Origin: an uncultured Cytophagales bacterium
Lineage (GTDB): Bacteria > Bacteroidota > Bacteroidia > Cytophagales > Cyclobacteriaceae
Direction of reading: 5' to 3'
DNA length: 64,000 nucleotides
Assembly (NCBI GenBank): GCA_913057175.1
Contig: CAJXNP010000001.1
Coordinates: 62,001-126,000, forward strand
Position numbers and translations under genes: made by a program. Under the pieces are notes generated by a model that was not told the DNA's origin, ran no database searches, and saw only the letters and a program-made list of their open reading frames with translations. This document shows positions 18,755 through 27,132 of this stretch, piece after piece (within the stretch, counting starts at the first letter, position 1; each line of letters opens with the position of its first letter).

Positions 18755-19990
18755 GTGGAAGGAATAGCAAAAAAATTTGATATTAAAGAGATACGGGAAG
18801 ATTTCCCGGTGCTACACCAGGAAATCAATGGTAAACCTCTGATCTATTTTGACAATGCCGCCACAACGCAAAAACCCAAGCCGGTAATTGAAGCCCTAAT
18901 GGGTTATTATATAGGGTATAATTCAAACATTCATCGCGGAATTCACACTCTGGCGGAAAAGGCGACAAATGCCTTCGAAGAATCTCGAAAAGCTGTTCAG
19001 AAGTTTATCAATGCAGACGAGGCGGAAGAAATCATTTTCACCTATGGAACGACAGATTCCATCAACCTGGTTGCGGCCACATTTGGCCGGGCATTTATTG
19101 GAAAAGATGATGAGATCATTATTTCTGCTATGGAACATCACAGCAACATCGTTCCCTGGCAAATGCTCTGTGAGCAAAAAGAGGCCAAACTGAAAATAAT
19201 TCCTATAAATGGAAAAGGTGAGCTAATCCTTGAGGAATTTGAAAAGCTATTGACCAACAGAACGAAATTGGTTTCAGTTGCTCACGTGTCCAATGCATTA
19301 GGTACAATCAATCCGATAGACAGGATTATTTCAAAGGCACATGAAGTTGGCGCCAAAGTTTTGATCGACGGAGCCCAGGCAAGTGCTCACATTGAAGTAG
19401 ATGTGAAAAAATTAAAAGCCGATTTCTACAGTTTTTCTGCTCATAAATTATTTGGACCTACAGGAACCGGCATTTTATATGGAAAACGTAAGCTGCTTGA
19501 AAGCATCCCTCCTTATCGTGGTGGTGGCGAAATGATCAAGGAGGTTACATTTGAGAAAACCAGCTACAATGATATCCCTTATAAATTTGAAGCCGGGACC
19601 CCCAATATAGCAGATGTCGTTGCTTTGAAAACAGCCATTGAATATGTCAATGAGCTGGGCAAAAGAAACATTGAGGTATATGAACATGAGTTGTTACAGC
19701 ACGCTACTTCATTATTGAGTGAAATACCGGAAGTAAAATTGATTGGCACGGCGGACAATAAGACCAGTGTGATCAGCTTTATAGTAGAAGGCCTACACCA
19801 CCTTGATATAGGCATGATGCTCGATGCAAAAGGAATTGCTGTCCGAACCGGACACCATTGCGCTCAGCCGCTCATGAACGAATTCGGTATTGAAGGGACT
19901 GTGAGAATTTCCCTTTCAATTTACAATACAAAAGAAGAAATTGATGTATTTGTTGATGCACTGAAAAGTATCATTTCAAAATGGAAGTAG
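18755..19990 (+). CDS. sufS: Cysteine desulfurase SufS
   Basis: SufS is a PLP-dependent group II cysteine desulfurase that delivers persulfide sulfur to SufE. The 411 residues contain YFDNAATTQKP, the HHSNIVPW segment, the PLP-lysine motif SFSAHKLFGPTGTGILYG (about 225-242) and the active-site cysteine in VRTGHHCAQPLM (about 365-376). The start is a GTG at 18755, chosen because it gives the expected N-terminus before IREDFPVL and the next ATG lies well inside the PLP fold. Its last 10 nt overlap the start of sufE, indicating translational coupling. Confidence 0.96.
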   Translation: MEGIAKKFDIKEIREDFPVLHQEINGKPLIYFDNAATTQKPKPVIEALMGYYIGYNSNIHRGIHTLAEKATNAFEESRKAVQKFINADEAEEIIFTYGTTDSINLVAATFGRAFIGKDDEIIISAMEHHSNIVPWQMLCEQKEAKLKIIPINGKGELILEEFEKLLTNRTKLVSVAHVSNALGTINPIDRIISKAHEVGAKVLIDGAQASAHIEVDVKKLKADFYSFSAHKLFGPTGTGILYGKRKLLESIPPYRGGGEMIKEVTFEKTSYNDIPYKFEAGTPNIADVVALKTAIEYVNELGKRNIEVYEHELLQHATSLLSEIPEVKLIGTADNKTSVISFIVEGLHHLDIGMMLDAKGIAVRTGHHCAQPLMNEFGIEGTVRISLSIYNTKEEIDVFVDALKSIISKWK

Positions 19991-20427
19991 GAACCACCAA
20001 ATCTATAGAAGATATCCAAAATGACATCATTGAAGAATTTTCCTTTTTGGAAAATGACAGGGAGAGTACCATCTTCTATATCATGGAATTGGGCCAGAAA
20101 CTTCCTGATTTAGCTGATGAACACAAGGTTGAACAAAACATCATCAAAGGATGTCAATCTAAAGTGTGGTTAACAGCCGATCTCGAAGGGGATCGTGTAG
20201 CATATTGTGCAGACAGCAATACGGACATTACTAAAGGACTGATCAGTTTGCTGATTAGAATTTTCAGCAATCAGAAAGTTGATCAGATTATAGATTCAGA
20301 TCTGTTTTTTATTGAAAAAATAGGAATGGGCAACATCATTGGTTCTCAGCGATCAAATGGATTGGTTGCCATGATCAAACAAATGAAATTATATGCTTTA
20401 GCTTATAAGGCAAAATTGAATAATTAG
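19981..20427 (+). CDS. sufE: Sulfur acceptor protein SufE
   Basis: SufE accepts persulfide sulfur from SufS and passes it to SufB. The 148-residue product has the motif VEQNIIKGCQSKVWL, with the acceptor Cys in GCQS at about residue 58, and the conserved ADSNTDITKGLISLLI segment (about 79-94). It overlaps sufS by 10 nt and precedes the SufT-like gene by 2 nt, so the sulfur-transfer pair is expressed together. Confidence 0.95.
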   Translation: MEVGTTKSIEDIQNDIIEEFSFLENDRESTIFYIMELGQKLPDLADEHKVEQNIIKGCQSKVWLTADLEGDRVAYCADSNTDITKGLISLLIRIFSNQKVDQIIDSDLFFIEKIGMGNIIGSQRSNGLVAMIKQMKLYALAYKAKLNN

Positions 20428-20429
20428 CT

Positions 20430-20756
20430 ATGAGCGAAGAAGTAAAAAACGAAGTAACACTTAGGGACAAAGTAGTAAAAGCCATCAAAAGCGTTTACGA
20501 CCCGGAAATTCCGGTTGATGTTTACGAGTTGGGCCTTATTTACGAAATTCAGGTTTATCCGGTAAACAATGTGTTTATCAAGATGACCCTGACATCACCA
20601 TCCTGCCCATCAGCCGAAACCATCCCAAGTGAAGTTGAGATGAAGGTAAAGGCAATTGAAGAAGTCAACGATGTACAGGTAGAGTTGACTTTTGACCCCC
20701 CTTACACCATGGAAATGATGTCGGAAGTGGCAAAGTTAGAGTTAGGTTTTATGTAA
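20430..20756 (+). CDS. sufT: SufT-like Fe-S assembly factor (DUF59/MIP18 family)
   Basis: The 108-residue protein is a stand-alone DUF59 domain. It shows the family marks YDPEIPVDVYELGLIYEI (about 24-41), MTLTSPSCPSAETIP (about 57-71) with a conserved Cys, and VQVELTFDPPYTMEMMSE. SufT proteins help mature Fe-S enzymes, especially under high demand. In Bacteroidota this gene usually follows sufE, as here with only 2 nt between. The start at ATG 20430 is set by the overlap-like spacing. Confidence 0.88.
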   Translation: MSEEVKNEVTLRDKVVKAIKSVYDPEIPVDVYELGLIYEIQVYPVNNVFIKMTLTSPSCPSAETIPSEVEMKVKAIEEVNDVQVELTFDPPYTMEMMSEVAKLELGFM

Positions 20757-20772
20757 TTAAATAAGAGAAAAT

Positions 20773-21189
20773 ATGTATCCTGAAGAATTGGTAGCGCCCA
20801 TGAGGGCAGAATTGTCGGAAAACGGATTCAAAGAGTTCAAAACGGCAGAACAAGTAGAAAATCATTTAAAAGAACATAAAGGAACAACACTGTTGGTTAT
20901 TAATTCCGTTTGCGGTTGTGCAGCAGGTACAGCAAGACCTGGAGTTTTGCTGGCATTGGAACATAGCGAGAAAAAGCCAGATTATCTTGCCACTGTTTTT
21001 GCTGGAGTCGACCAGGAAGCCACTGCTAAAGCACGGGAATTCACACTTCCATTTCCTCCTTCTTCGCCATCAGTAGCTTTGTTTAAAGATGGCGAATTGG
21101 TTCATTTTGTGGAAAGGCACCATATAGAAGGCCGTCCTGCTCAAATGATTGGTGGGCACTTGTTGGAAGTATTTAAGGAATACTGTTAA
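20773..21189 (+). CDS. BrxA/BrxB-family bacilliredoxin
   Basis: The 138-residue protein belongs to the YphP/YqiW (bacilliredoxin, DUF1094) family. It carries the VCGCAAGTARPGVLLAL motif (about 46-62), with CGC as the redox centre, and EARKFTLPFPPSSPS-like sequence (here REFTLPFPPSSPS) later. Bacilliredoxins reduce mixed disulfides between proteins and bacillithiol, and YphP also shows disulfide isomerase activity. It is the last gene of the SUF run, 16 nt after sufT, and is followed by a terminator. The context suggests a thiol-redox role in Fe-S assembly or repair; this is inference. Confidence 0.88.
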   Translation: MYPEELVAPMRAELSENGFKEFKTAEQVENHLKEHKGTTLLVINSVCGCAAGTARPGVLLALEHSEKKPDYLATVFAGVDQEATAKAREFTLPFPPSSPSVALFKDGELVHFVERHHIEGRPAQMIGGHLLEVFKEYC

Positions 21190-21208
21190 TTAGATTATTA
21201 TAAACGAA

Positions 21209-21242
21209 AAAGCCCTGGCAGTGAAAACTACCGGGCTTTTTT
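21209..21242 (+). terminator. SUF operon terminator
   Basis: AGCCC at 21211-21215 pairs with GGGCT at the far side, with an imperfect upper stem and a GTGAAAAC-type loop, followed by TTTTTT. It closes the sufB-to-bacilliredoxin transcription unit. Confidence 0.75.
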
Positions 21243-21374
21243 ATTTTACCCAAATTATGATTTGCTTTGCATACCATTTGAAGATATCGTATGTTAATAT
21301 TTCATTTCTTCAAAGACTAAAACCATTTTTACTGCAAAACACGATTAAAAAACAGAAAATTATATTTTTCCAAT

Positions 21375-21405
21375 TTGCGAATCATATAACTTGCCCGTAC
21401 ATTTG
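21375..21405 (+). promoter_or_regulatory. Bacteroidota-type promoter for the DEAD-box helicase
   Basis: TTG (21375-21377) is followed after 20 nt by TACATTTG (21398-21405), a full match to TTG-N(17-23)-TAnnTTTG. It lies 35 nt before the helicase start codon. Confidence 0.7.
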
Positions 21406-21439
21406 AAGATTTTTAAGAGGAAACTTTAATAGAAAAAAT

Positions 21440-22660
21440 TTGAGATTTGAAGAATTAGACCTCAATCAAAAGATTTTAGAGGGGATTGAAGCAATAGGTT
21501 TCGAAGAGACCACACCTGTACAAGAACAAGCGATTCCAAAAATCCTGGAAGGAAGTGATATCATTGCCACAGCACAAACCGGTACTGGTAAAACAGCAGC
21601 ATTTTTATTGCCCCTCATTCACAAAGTTTTAGAAATAGGTCACGACGATCACATTAAGGTTTTGATCATCGTTCCAACCAGAGAACTGGCCATTCAGATT
21701 GATCAGCAGCTGGAAGGTTTATCATACTACACTTCAGTAAGTTCGCTCGCAGTTTATGGTGGAAGTGACGGAGACACTTTTTCAAAGGAAAAGAAAGCCC
21801 TCACACACGGGGCCGATATTGTGGTAGGTACACCCGGACGGTTGATCGCTCATCTGAACATGGGATATGTAAAAGTTGGTGAATTGAAGTACCTGGTTTT
21901 GGATGAAGCTGACAGGATGCTGAATATGGGATTTATTGATGATATCATGAAAATCATCGGTCACCTCCCAAAAGAACGGCAAAACCTATTCTTTTCTGCT
22001 ACCATGCCTCCCAAAGTAAGGGACTTGGCAAAAAAAGTATTGAAAGATCCCTATGAAGTAAGCATCGCTATCTCAAAACCTGCAGAACGTGTGACCCAGG
22101 TTGCATTTGTTGTTCACGATACCCAAAAGATACCTCTGGCGACATTTCTTTTAAGTGCAAAAAAATTGCAAAGTGTCATTGTTTTTTGTTCAACAAAACT
22201 CAGCGCCAAGGAGCTAACCAAGCAATTGAAGAAAAGCGGGGAATCGGTAGAGGAGATACACTCAGACCTGGACCAGGAAACCCGTGGCGATGTTTTAAGA
22301 AGGTTTAAAAACCGTAAAGTAAAGGTCCTTGTCGCCACAGATATTCTTTCCAGAGGAATTGATGTGGAAGATATCGATCTCGTACTGAATTTTGATGTTC
22401 CTAATGATGGAGAAGATTACATTCACCGGATCGGAAGAACCGCCAGGGCAGCCTCCAAAGGATTGGCTGTAACTTTTGTGAATCAAAAAGAACAGGATAC
22501 TTTTTATAGCATCGAACAATTATTAGGTTCCCCCGTAAAAAAAGCAGCTATTCCTGCTCAATTTGGAGAGGGTCCCGAATACAATCCCCGATCATTCAAA
22601 GGAAGAAAGGACAAAAAAGGAAAGGGATTCCATAAAAAGAGGTTTAAGGCAAAGAAGTAA
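21440..22660 (+). CDS. DEAD-box ATP-dependent RNA helicase
   Basis: The 406-residue helicase carries the full motif set: Q-motif GFEETTPVQEQAIP (about 20-33), motif I AQTGTGKTAAF (about 45-55), Ia PTRELAIQ, TPGRL, II VLDEADRML, III SAT, V ATDILSRGIDVEDI and VI HRIGRTARA. A short basic tail (KGRKDKKGKGFHKKRFKAKK) should aid RNA binding. Such proteins remodel rRNA or mRNA structure, often in the cold. The start is a TTG at 21440; no ATG precedes the conserved FEEL segment. Its stop codon abuts the stop of the convergent NADH dehydrogenase with no spacer. Confidence 0.94.
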   Translation: MRFEELDLNQKILEGIEAIGFEETTPVQEQAIPKILEGSDIIATAQTGTGKTAAFLLPLIHKVLEIGHDDHIKVLIIVPTRELAIQIDQQLEGLSYYTSVSSLAVYGGSDGDTFSKEKKALTHGADIVVGTPGRLIAHLNMGYVKVGELKYLVLDEADRMLNMGFIDDIMKIIGHLPKERQNLFFSATMPPKVRDLAKKVLKDPYEVSIAISKPAERVTQVAFVVHDTQKIPLATFLLSAKKLQSVIVFCSTKLSAKELTKQLKKSGESVEEIHSDLDQETRGDVLRRFKNRKVKVLVATDILSRGIDVEDIDLVLNFDVPNDGEDYIHRIGRTARAASKGLAVTFVNQKEQDTFYSIEQLLGSPVKKAAIPAQFGEGPEYNPRSFKGRKDKKGKGFHKKRFKAKK

Positions 22661-24019
22661 TTACTCCTGTCTTTTAACCTTTTCCTTCACAAATGCTCTG
22701 ATAATGAGGCGCGTTCCCCTATCATAGGTGAAGTAGTTCCAAATCCAGTTGCTCATGATCACAAGTTTATTACGAAACTCGATGATATAAACCAAATGAA
22801 TAAACATCCAGATAAACCAGGCCAATAATCCGCCGAAATTCCTTTTGCCCGGCAGGTCTACAACAGCCCGGTTTCGACCAATCGTAGCCATTGACCCTTT
22901 GTCAAAGTAAACAAATGGTTTTAATTCCTTTCCACGGAGCATGCTTGTTAAATTTTTGCCCAAGTGTTTTCCCTGCTGCATGGCCACCGGCGCTAGCATG
23001 GGGTGTCCATTCGGAAATTCATCTGTCTTCATCGATGCAATATCTCCGATGGCAAAAATCCGGTCAAATCCTTTCACCTGATTAAATTCATTTACCAGAA
23101 TTCTATTTCTTTCAATGGATGTTTCTGGTATTCCCTTAATTACATTCCCCTTCACACCTGCTGCCCAAACAAGCGTTTCACTATAGATTACTGTGTCATC
23201 ATTTAAAATAACATTGTGTCCATCATAAGATTTAACAACTTTACCAAGGACTACTTCTACGCCAAATCTCTTTAAATATTTTAATGCTTTCTTGCTGGCT
23301 TTATCAGACATAGATGATAGAAGTCTATCGTGGCCTTCAATCAAAATTATTTTCATTTGATTAAAGTCAAGTTCCTTGTAATCATTAGGTAAGACCTGTT
23401 TTTTTAATTCACCGAGTGCTCCCGCAACTTCTACGCCGGTAGGACCTCCGCCAACAATTACGAAGGTCATCAGGCTTTTTGCTTTATCTTCTTCGTTGAC
23501 CAGTACAGCTTTTTCGAAGTTCTGAAGGATCTGGCTACGAAGATCCAAGGCCTGGGGAATTTGCTTCAGGGGAAAGGAATTTTTTATGATCCCATCATTT
23601 CCAAAATAATTGGTTTTAGAGCCATTGGCAATCACGAGGTAATCATACTCGATATCTCCGATGGATGTCACAATCATTTTCTTTTCGGGAACTATTTCTT
23701 CAACCTGCGCATAGCGGAAGTAAAAGTTTTTCATCCCCCCAAAGAGTTTTCTTAACGGTCCGGCTATGGAATCGGGCTCCAATCCCGCCGTTGCTACCTG
23801 GTACAATAAGGGCTGAAAGGTGTGATAATTATGCCGGTCAAACATCACAATCTGAAAACCGGAATTCCTAAGTTTTTTAACCAATCTTATCCCGGCAAAC
23901 CCACCGCCAATGATAACAATCCTTGGCAGATTTGATTGTGGGATTCTAATGGATGGGTGCTGAAAAACCTCTCCTGTCTTAGGCTTTTTTTCTTTGGTTA
24001 TTGTTTCCTCCTGAATCAA
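22661..24019 (-). CDS. Type II NADH dehydrogenase (NDH-2-like FAD oxidoreductase)
   Basis: NDH-2 oxidises NADH and passes electrons to quinone at the cytoplasmic membrane without pumping protons. The 452 residues hold a first Rossmann motif IVIIGGGFAGIRLVKKLR (about 33-50), the second GGGPTGVEVAGAL (about 187-199), the ATAGLEPDSIAGPLR quinone-side segment, and IFAIGDIA. The C-terminus has a membrane-associating stretch (WFIWMFIHLVYIIEFRNKL, about 400-418). The start appears to be a TTG at 24019 because no ATG lies upstream of the conserved region. It is a single gene, convergent with the helicase. Confidence 0.92.
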   Translation of the reverse strand: MIQEETITKEKKPKTGEVFQHPSIRIPQSNLPRIVIIGGGFAGIRLVKKLRNSGFQIVMFDRHNYHTFQPLLYQVATAGLEPDSIAGPLRKLFGGMKNFYFRYAQVEEIVPEKKMIVTSIGDIEYDYLVIANGSKTNYFGNDGIIKNSFPLKQIPQALDLRSQILQNFEKAVLVNEEDKAKSLMTFVIVGGGPTGVEVAGALGELKKQVLPNDYKELDFNQMKIILIEGHDRLLSSMSDKASKKALKYLKRFGVEVVLGKVVKSYDGHNVILNDDTVIYSETLVWAAGVKGNVIKGIPETSIERNRILVNEFNQVKGFDRIFAIGDIASMKTDEFPNGHPMLAPVAMQQGKHLGKNLTSMLRGKELKPFVYFDKGSMATIGRNRAVVDLPGKRNFGGLLAWFIWMFIHLVYIIEFRNKLVIMSNWIWNYFTYDRGTRLIIRAFVKEKVKRQE

Positions 24020-24087
24020 AGTATAAAATTTTAGGCTCTCAATTTTACTACGTATTTAAATAAAAAAGTATGCCTTATGACGTAGTT

Positions 24088-27051
24088 TTAATAATCTGTA
24101 AGTTTTTCACCCGCTTCGTACAACACCTCCTGAATATTTGTCCTCGTATTCAAGCGAAATAACTCTTTGTTTTCACGGGTTGGGTAAACACGATTGGACA
24201 GAAAGACATATACAATTTCACTTTCGGGATCGACCCAAACAAATGTTCCGGTAAAGCCTGAATGCCCAAAACTGCTTTGACTGACCGATTTTGCTGTATT
24301 TCCATTTGCATGCGGTTGTTCCAGCGGTCTATCAAAGCCCAAAGCTCTTCTATTGTCATTTTGCACACAATACTGGCACCGGGTCCATTCACGAATGGTT
24401 TCTTCTTTTAAATATCTTTGACCGCCGTATTCGCCTCCATTGCACCACATCTGTGCCATTTTGAGCAGATCATTACCATTAGCAAATAAGCCTGCGTGGC
24501 CAGACAAACCGCCCATCATGGACGAACCTTCATCGTGCACCGTTCCATGGAGCAATTGCTTTCGAAAAAGCGAATCATATTCGGTTGGAACAATGTCATT
24601 CACTGCATAGGTTTTATATGGATTGAAGGTAAAAGAACGTGCCCCCATCGGTTGATAAAAGTTCTCCTCCAAATAATCCATAAAAGACTGTCCTGTAATA
24701 TTTTCAACAATCTCGGGATACAAATAAAATGACATGTCAGAATAGACATAGACCTTGTCCCCCATCTCAGATTTTCTAATTTGCTTATAAAGCTTCTTTT
24801 TGTACTTCCGGTGAATATAAAGTTCATCGGCAACCTTGATTGGAAACCTCTTGCTTGAATCGTGTTTAAAGGTAAACCATTTAAACTTTCCGTTTTTCTT
24901 CACCGTAGTCATCCAGAATGGTATCCAGCTTTTCAATCCTGATTGATGAGCCAGCACTTCACGAAGGGTGATGTCTGATTTATTCCCTTTTTTAAAATAG
25001 GGTAAATAGTCACTCAACTTCACATCCAGATTTAATAATCCATCTTCATATAGCTTCATTAGTGCCGTTGTAGAAGCGGCTACTTTTGTAATGGAAGCCA
25101 GGTCGTAAATATCTGAGTCACGAACCGGTGTCAAACTATCATACGTGTGAAAACCATATGATTTTTGCCAAATGACTTTTCCATCTTTGGCCGCTAAAAT
25201 CTGACACCCCGGAGCTGCTTTTTGAGAAATCGCCTGAGCAGCGAACGAATCAATTTTCTGAACCATTCTTGAGTCAAGCCCAACCTCTTCTGGAATAGAA
25301 TATTTCAAGCGGTGAATGTTTTCAAAGGAAATACCCAATCCTTGTGGAAAATTGTAATTGATGGATACTGGAAGCTTTCCTGAAGAATTTACTGCTCCAA
25401 AAATCAATTGCGCGCTGAGGGATTGTGTATATGGAGTTTCCTGATAAGCCTCAATCACCCCTTCTGACCGGTCTAGTGATAAAAAATAGTTTAACGCATA
25501 AGGATTGCCAAAATGGACGATGATACCCTTTCCTGATTCTGATATCTGATTAATCAGATATATTTCATTTTCCTTTATCCCAAATCGATCTCCCGGATAA
25601 ACCTTTACATTGTGAATACCGGCAATGATCAAATCGTACTCAAACAATCGATCCCTTAATTTCTCGTAATTTTCAAAATTATCCTCAGCGCTGATCTGAA
25701 AATGATCCATCACTAAATAATTTTCCAGCATTTCCTGGAATTCCGTTTTTTCATCAGTCCCAACAGATATGGAAGCTATTTTCAAGCCTCCTAATTCCCT
25801 GATTGGAATGACATCATTCTCATTTTTCAAAACAGTCAGGGAAGCTTCTGCTAATTGAAAGTTTAGCAATTTATCCTCCGGTGTATTCAGATCATCAACT
25901 AATCCTTCAATTTGAATGGGTTGAAAAACACTCAATCCTGACCAATACTTGGCCGCCAAAACTTTTCGGCACCTTCGATCGATCTCCGCCTCATCTATTT
26001 GCCCATTTTTCACCCCCTCCATGATCAATTCAATGGCTTTAGGAACATCCTCTGAAAAAAGCATGACATCATTTCCCGCTTTGAAAGCTAATAGGTCCAC
26101 CTCTCCGGGCTGATAATATTTTGTCACCCCTTTCATATTCAAAGCATCGGTAAAAACCAATCCCTGAAAACCAAGTTCTTCTTGCAGCAGGTTTGATACA
26201 ATATTTTCTGATAAAGTTGATGGAACACCCGTTGTATCCAAAGTTGGGATGTCCAAATGAGCAACCATAACTCCACTCACTCCATTATCAATGGAAAACC
26301 GAAAAGGAGATAATTCCATAGAATCCAACCTATTCCTTGTAAAACTGATAACAGGCAGATCGTGATGTGAGTCCGTATCGGTATCTCCATGACCCGGAAA
26401 GTGCTTAGCAACAGCCAACACCGTATGATCCTGAAGACCTTTCGTCAATTCAAAACCTCGCCATTTTACTTCCTCCTTGTTTTCCCCAAACGAACGGAAA
26501 TTGATGACAGGATTACCTGGATTGTTATTGATATCCAGTACTGGTGAGAAACTGACCTGCACACCTAACCTTCTGCAATGCCTGGCCATAGCAACGCCTG
26601 TTTCATAGATCAAATGGGGATCGGTAATGGCTCCCAGCGCCATTTGATAGGGGAAACGAGTAGTGCTGTCTAGTCTCATCTTTAGTCCCCATTCAGCATC
26701 CATTCCCACCATCAATGGAACTTTTGAGGCCTTCTGCAAACGATTGGTGAGCATTGCCTGTCTTACGGGACCTCCCTGGAAAAAGATGACTCCACCAATG
26801 CTGTTTTCTGAAACATATTTGACCAATTCCTTTTCATAAACCGAATCTCTATTGGAATAGGCAGCAACCATAAACAATTGTGCCAGCCTCTCTTCTTGTG
26901 ATAGAGAATTAAATACCGAATCAACCCATCGATGTTGCATATATGGCAGAAATGGAGGATTTTGAATATTTTGCTCAGATTGAGCGAAAACAGAATATTG
27001 TGAAAGAAATGCAAAGCAAAACAACCAAAATAGTTTTAATTTGATCCTCAT
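24088..27051 (-). CDS. GH3 beta-N-acetylhexosaminidase fused to a serine beta-lactamase-type hydrolase
   Basis: The 987-residue exported protein has a signal peptide (about 1-24, ending SVFAQ) and two enzyme modules. The first (about 35-580) is a glycoside hydrolase family 3 unit: KHFPGHGDTDTDSH (about 216-229) holds the catalytic His-Asp dyad loop of NagZ-type enzymes, and FTDALNMKGV (about 300-309) the nucleophile Asp. The second (about 590-980) is a class C beta-lactamase/PBP-like domain with SITK (about 653-656) as the SxxK site, YSD as the second motif and HSGFTG as the third. Together they suggest periplasmic peptidoglycan turnover. I chose the ATG at 27051 over a TTG four codons earlier. 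A divergent dacB-like gene reinforces the cell-wall role. Confidence 0.9.
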   Translation of the reverse strand: MRIKLKLFWLFCFAFLSQYSVFAQSEQNIQNPPFLPYMQHRWVDSVFNSLSQEERLAQLFMVAAYSNRDSVYEKELVKYVSENSIGGVIFFQGGPVRQAMLTNRLQKASKVPLMVGMDAEWGLKMRLDSTTRFPYQMALGAITDPHLIYETGVAMARHCRRLGVQVSFSPVLDINNNPGNPVINFRSFGENKEEVKWRGFELTKGLQDHTVLAVAKHFPGHGDTDTDSHHDLPVISFTRNRLDSMELSPFRFSIDNGVSGVMVAHLDIPTLDTTGVPSTLSENIVSNLLQEELGFQGLVFTDALNMKGVTKYYQPGEVDLLAFKAGNDVMLFSEDVPKAIELIMEGVKNGQIDEAEIDRRCRKVLAAKYWSGLSVFQPIQIEGLVDDLNTPEDKLLNFQLAEASLTVLKNENDVIPIRELGGLKIASISVGTDEKTEFQEMLENYLVMDHFQISAEDNFENYEKLRDRLFEYDLIIAGIHNVKVYPGDRFGIKENEIYLINQISESGKGIIVHFGNPYALNYFLSLDRSEGVIEAYQETPYTQSLSAQLIFGAVNSSGKLPVSINYNFPQGLGISFENIHRLKYSIPEEVGLDSRMVQKIDSFAAQAISQKAAPGCQILAAKDGKVIWQKSYGFHTYDSLTPVRDSDIYDLASITKVAASTTALMKLYEDGLLNLDVKLSDYLPYFKKGNKSDITLREVLAHQSGLKSWIPFWMTTVKKNGKFKWFTFKHDSSKRFPIKVADELYIHRKYKKKLYKQIRKSEMGDKVYVYSDMSFYLYPEIVENITGQSFMDYLEENFYQPMGARSFTFNPYKTYAVNDIVPTEYDSLFRKQLLHGTVHDEGSSMMGGLSGHAGLFANGNDLLKMAQMWCNGGEYGGQRYLKEETIREWTRCQYCVQNDNRRALGFDRPLEQPHANGNTAKSVSQSSFGHSGFTGTFVWVDPESEIVYVFLSNRVYPTRENKELFRLNTRTNIQEVLYEAGEKLTDY

Positions 27052-27086
27052 GAATTGTTTCAATTTTTTTGTATGTGTAAACGGCT

Positions 27087-27094
27087 CAAAAATA
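27087..27094 (-). promoter_or_regulatory. -7 box for the GH3-hydrolase fusion gene
   Basis: On the minus strand the sequence reads TATTTTTG, matching TAnnTTTG, 36 nt upstream of the ATG. It lies only 10 nt from the oppositely directed box of the dacB-like gene, forming a compact divergent promoter pair. Confidence 0.5.
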
Positions 27095-27104
27095 CAATTA
27101 ATAT

Positions 27105-27112
27105 TAGTTTTG
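27105..27112 (+). promoter_or_regulatory. -7 box for the PBP4-type carboxypeptidase gene
   Basis: TAGTTTTG matches TAnnTTTG 20 nt before the TTG start of the downstream gene, consistent with a short leader. Confidence 0.5.
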
Positions 27113-27132
27113 AAACCTATAATTAGAATCTA

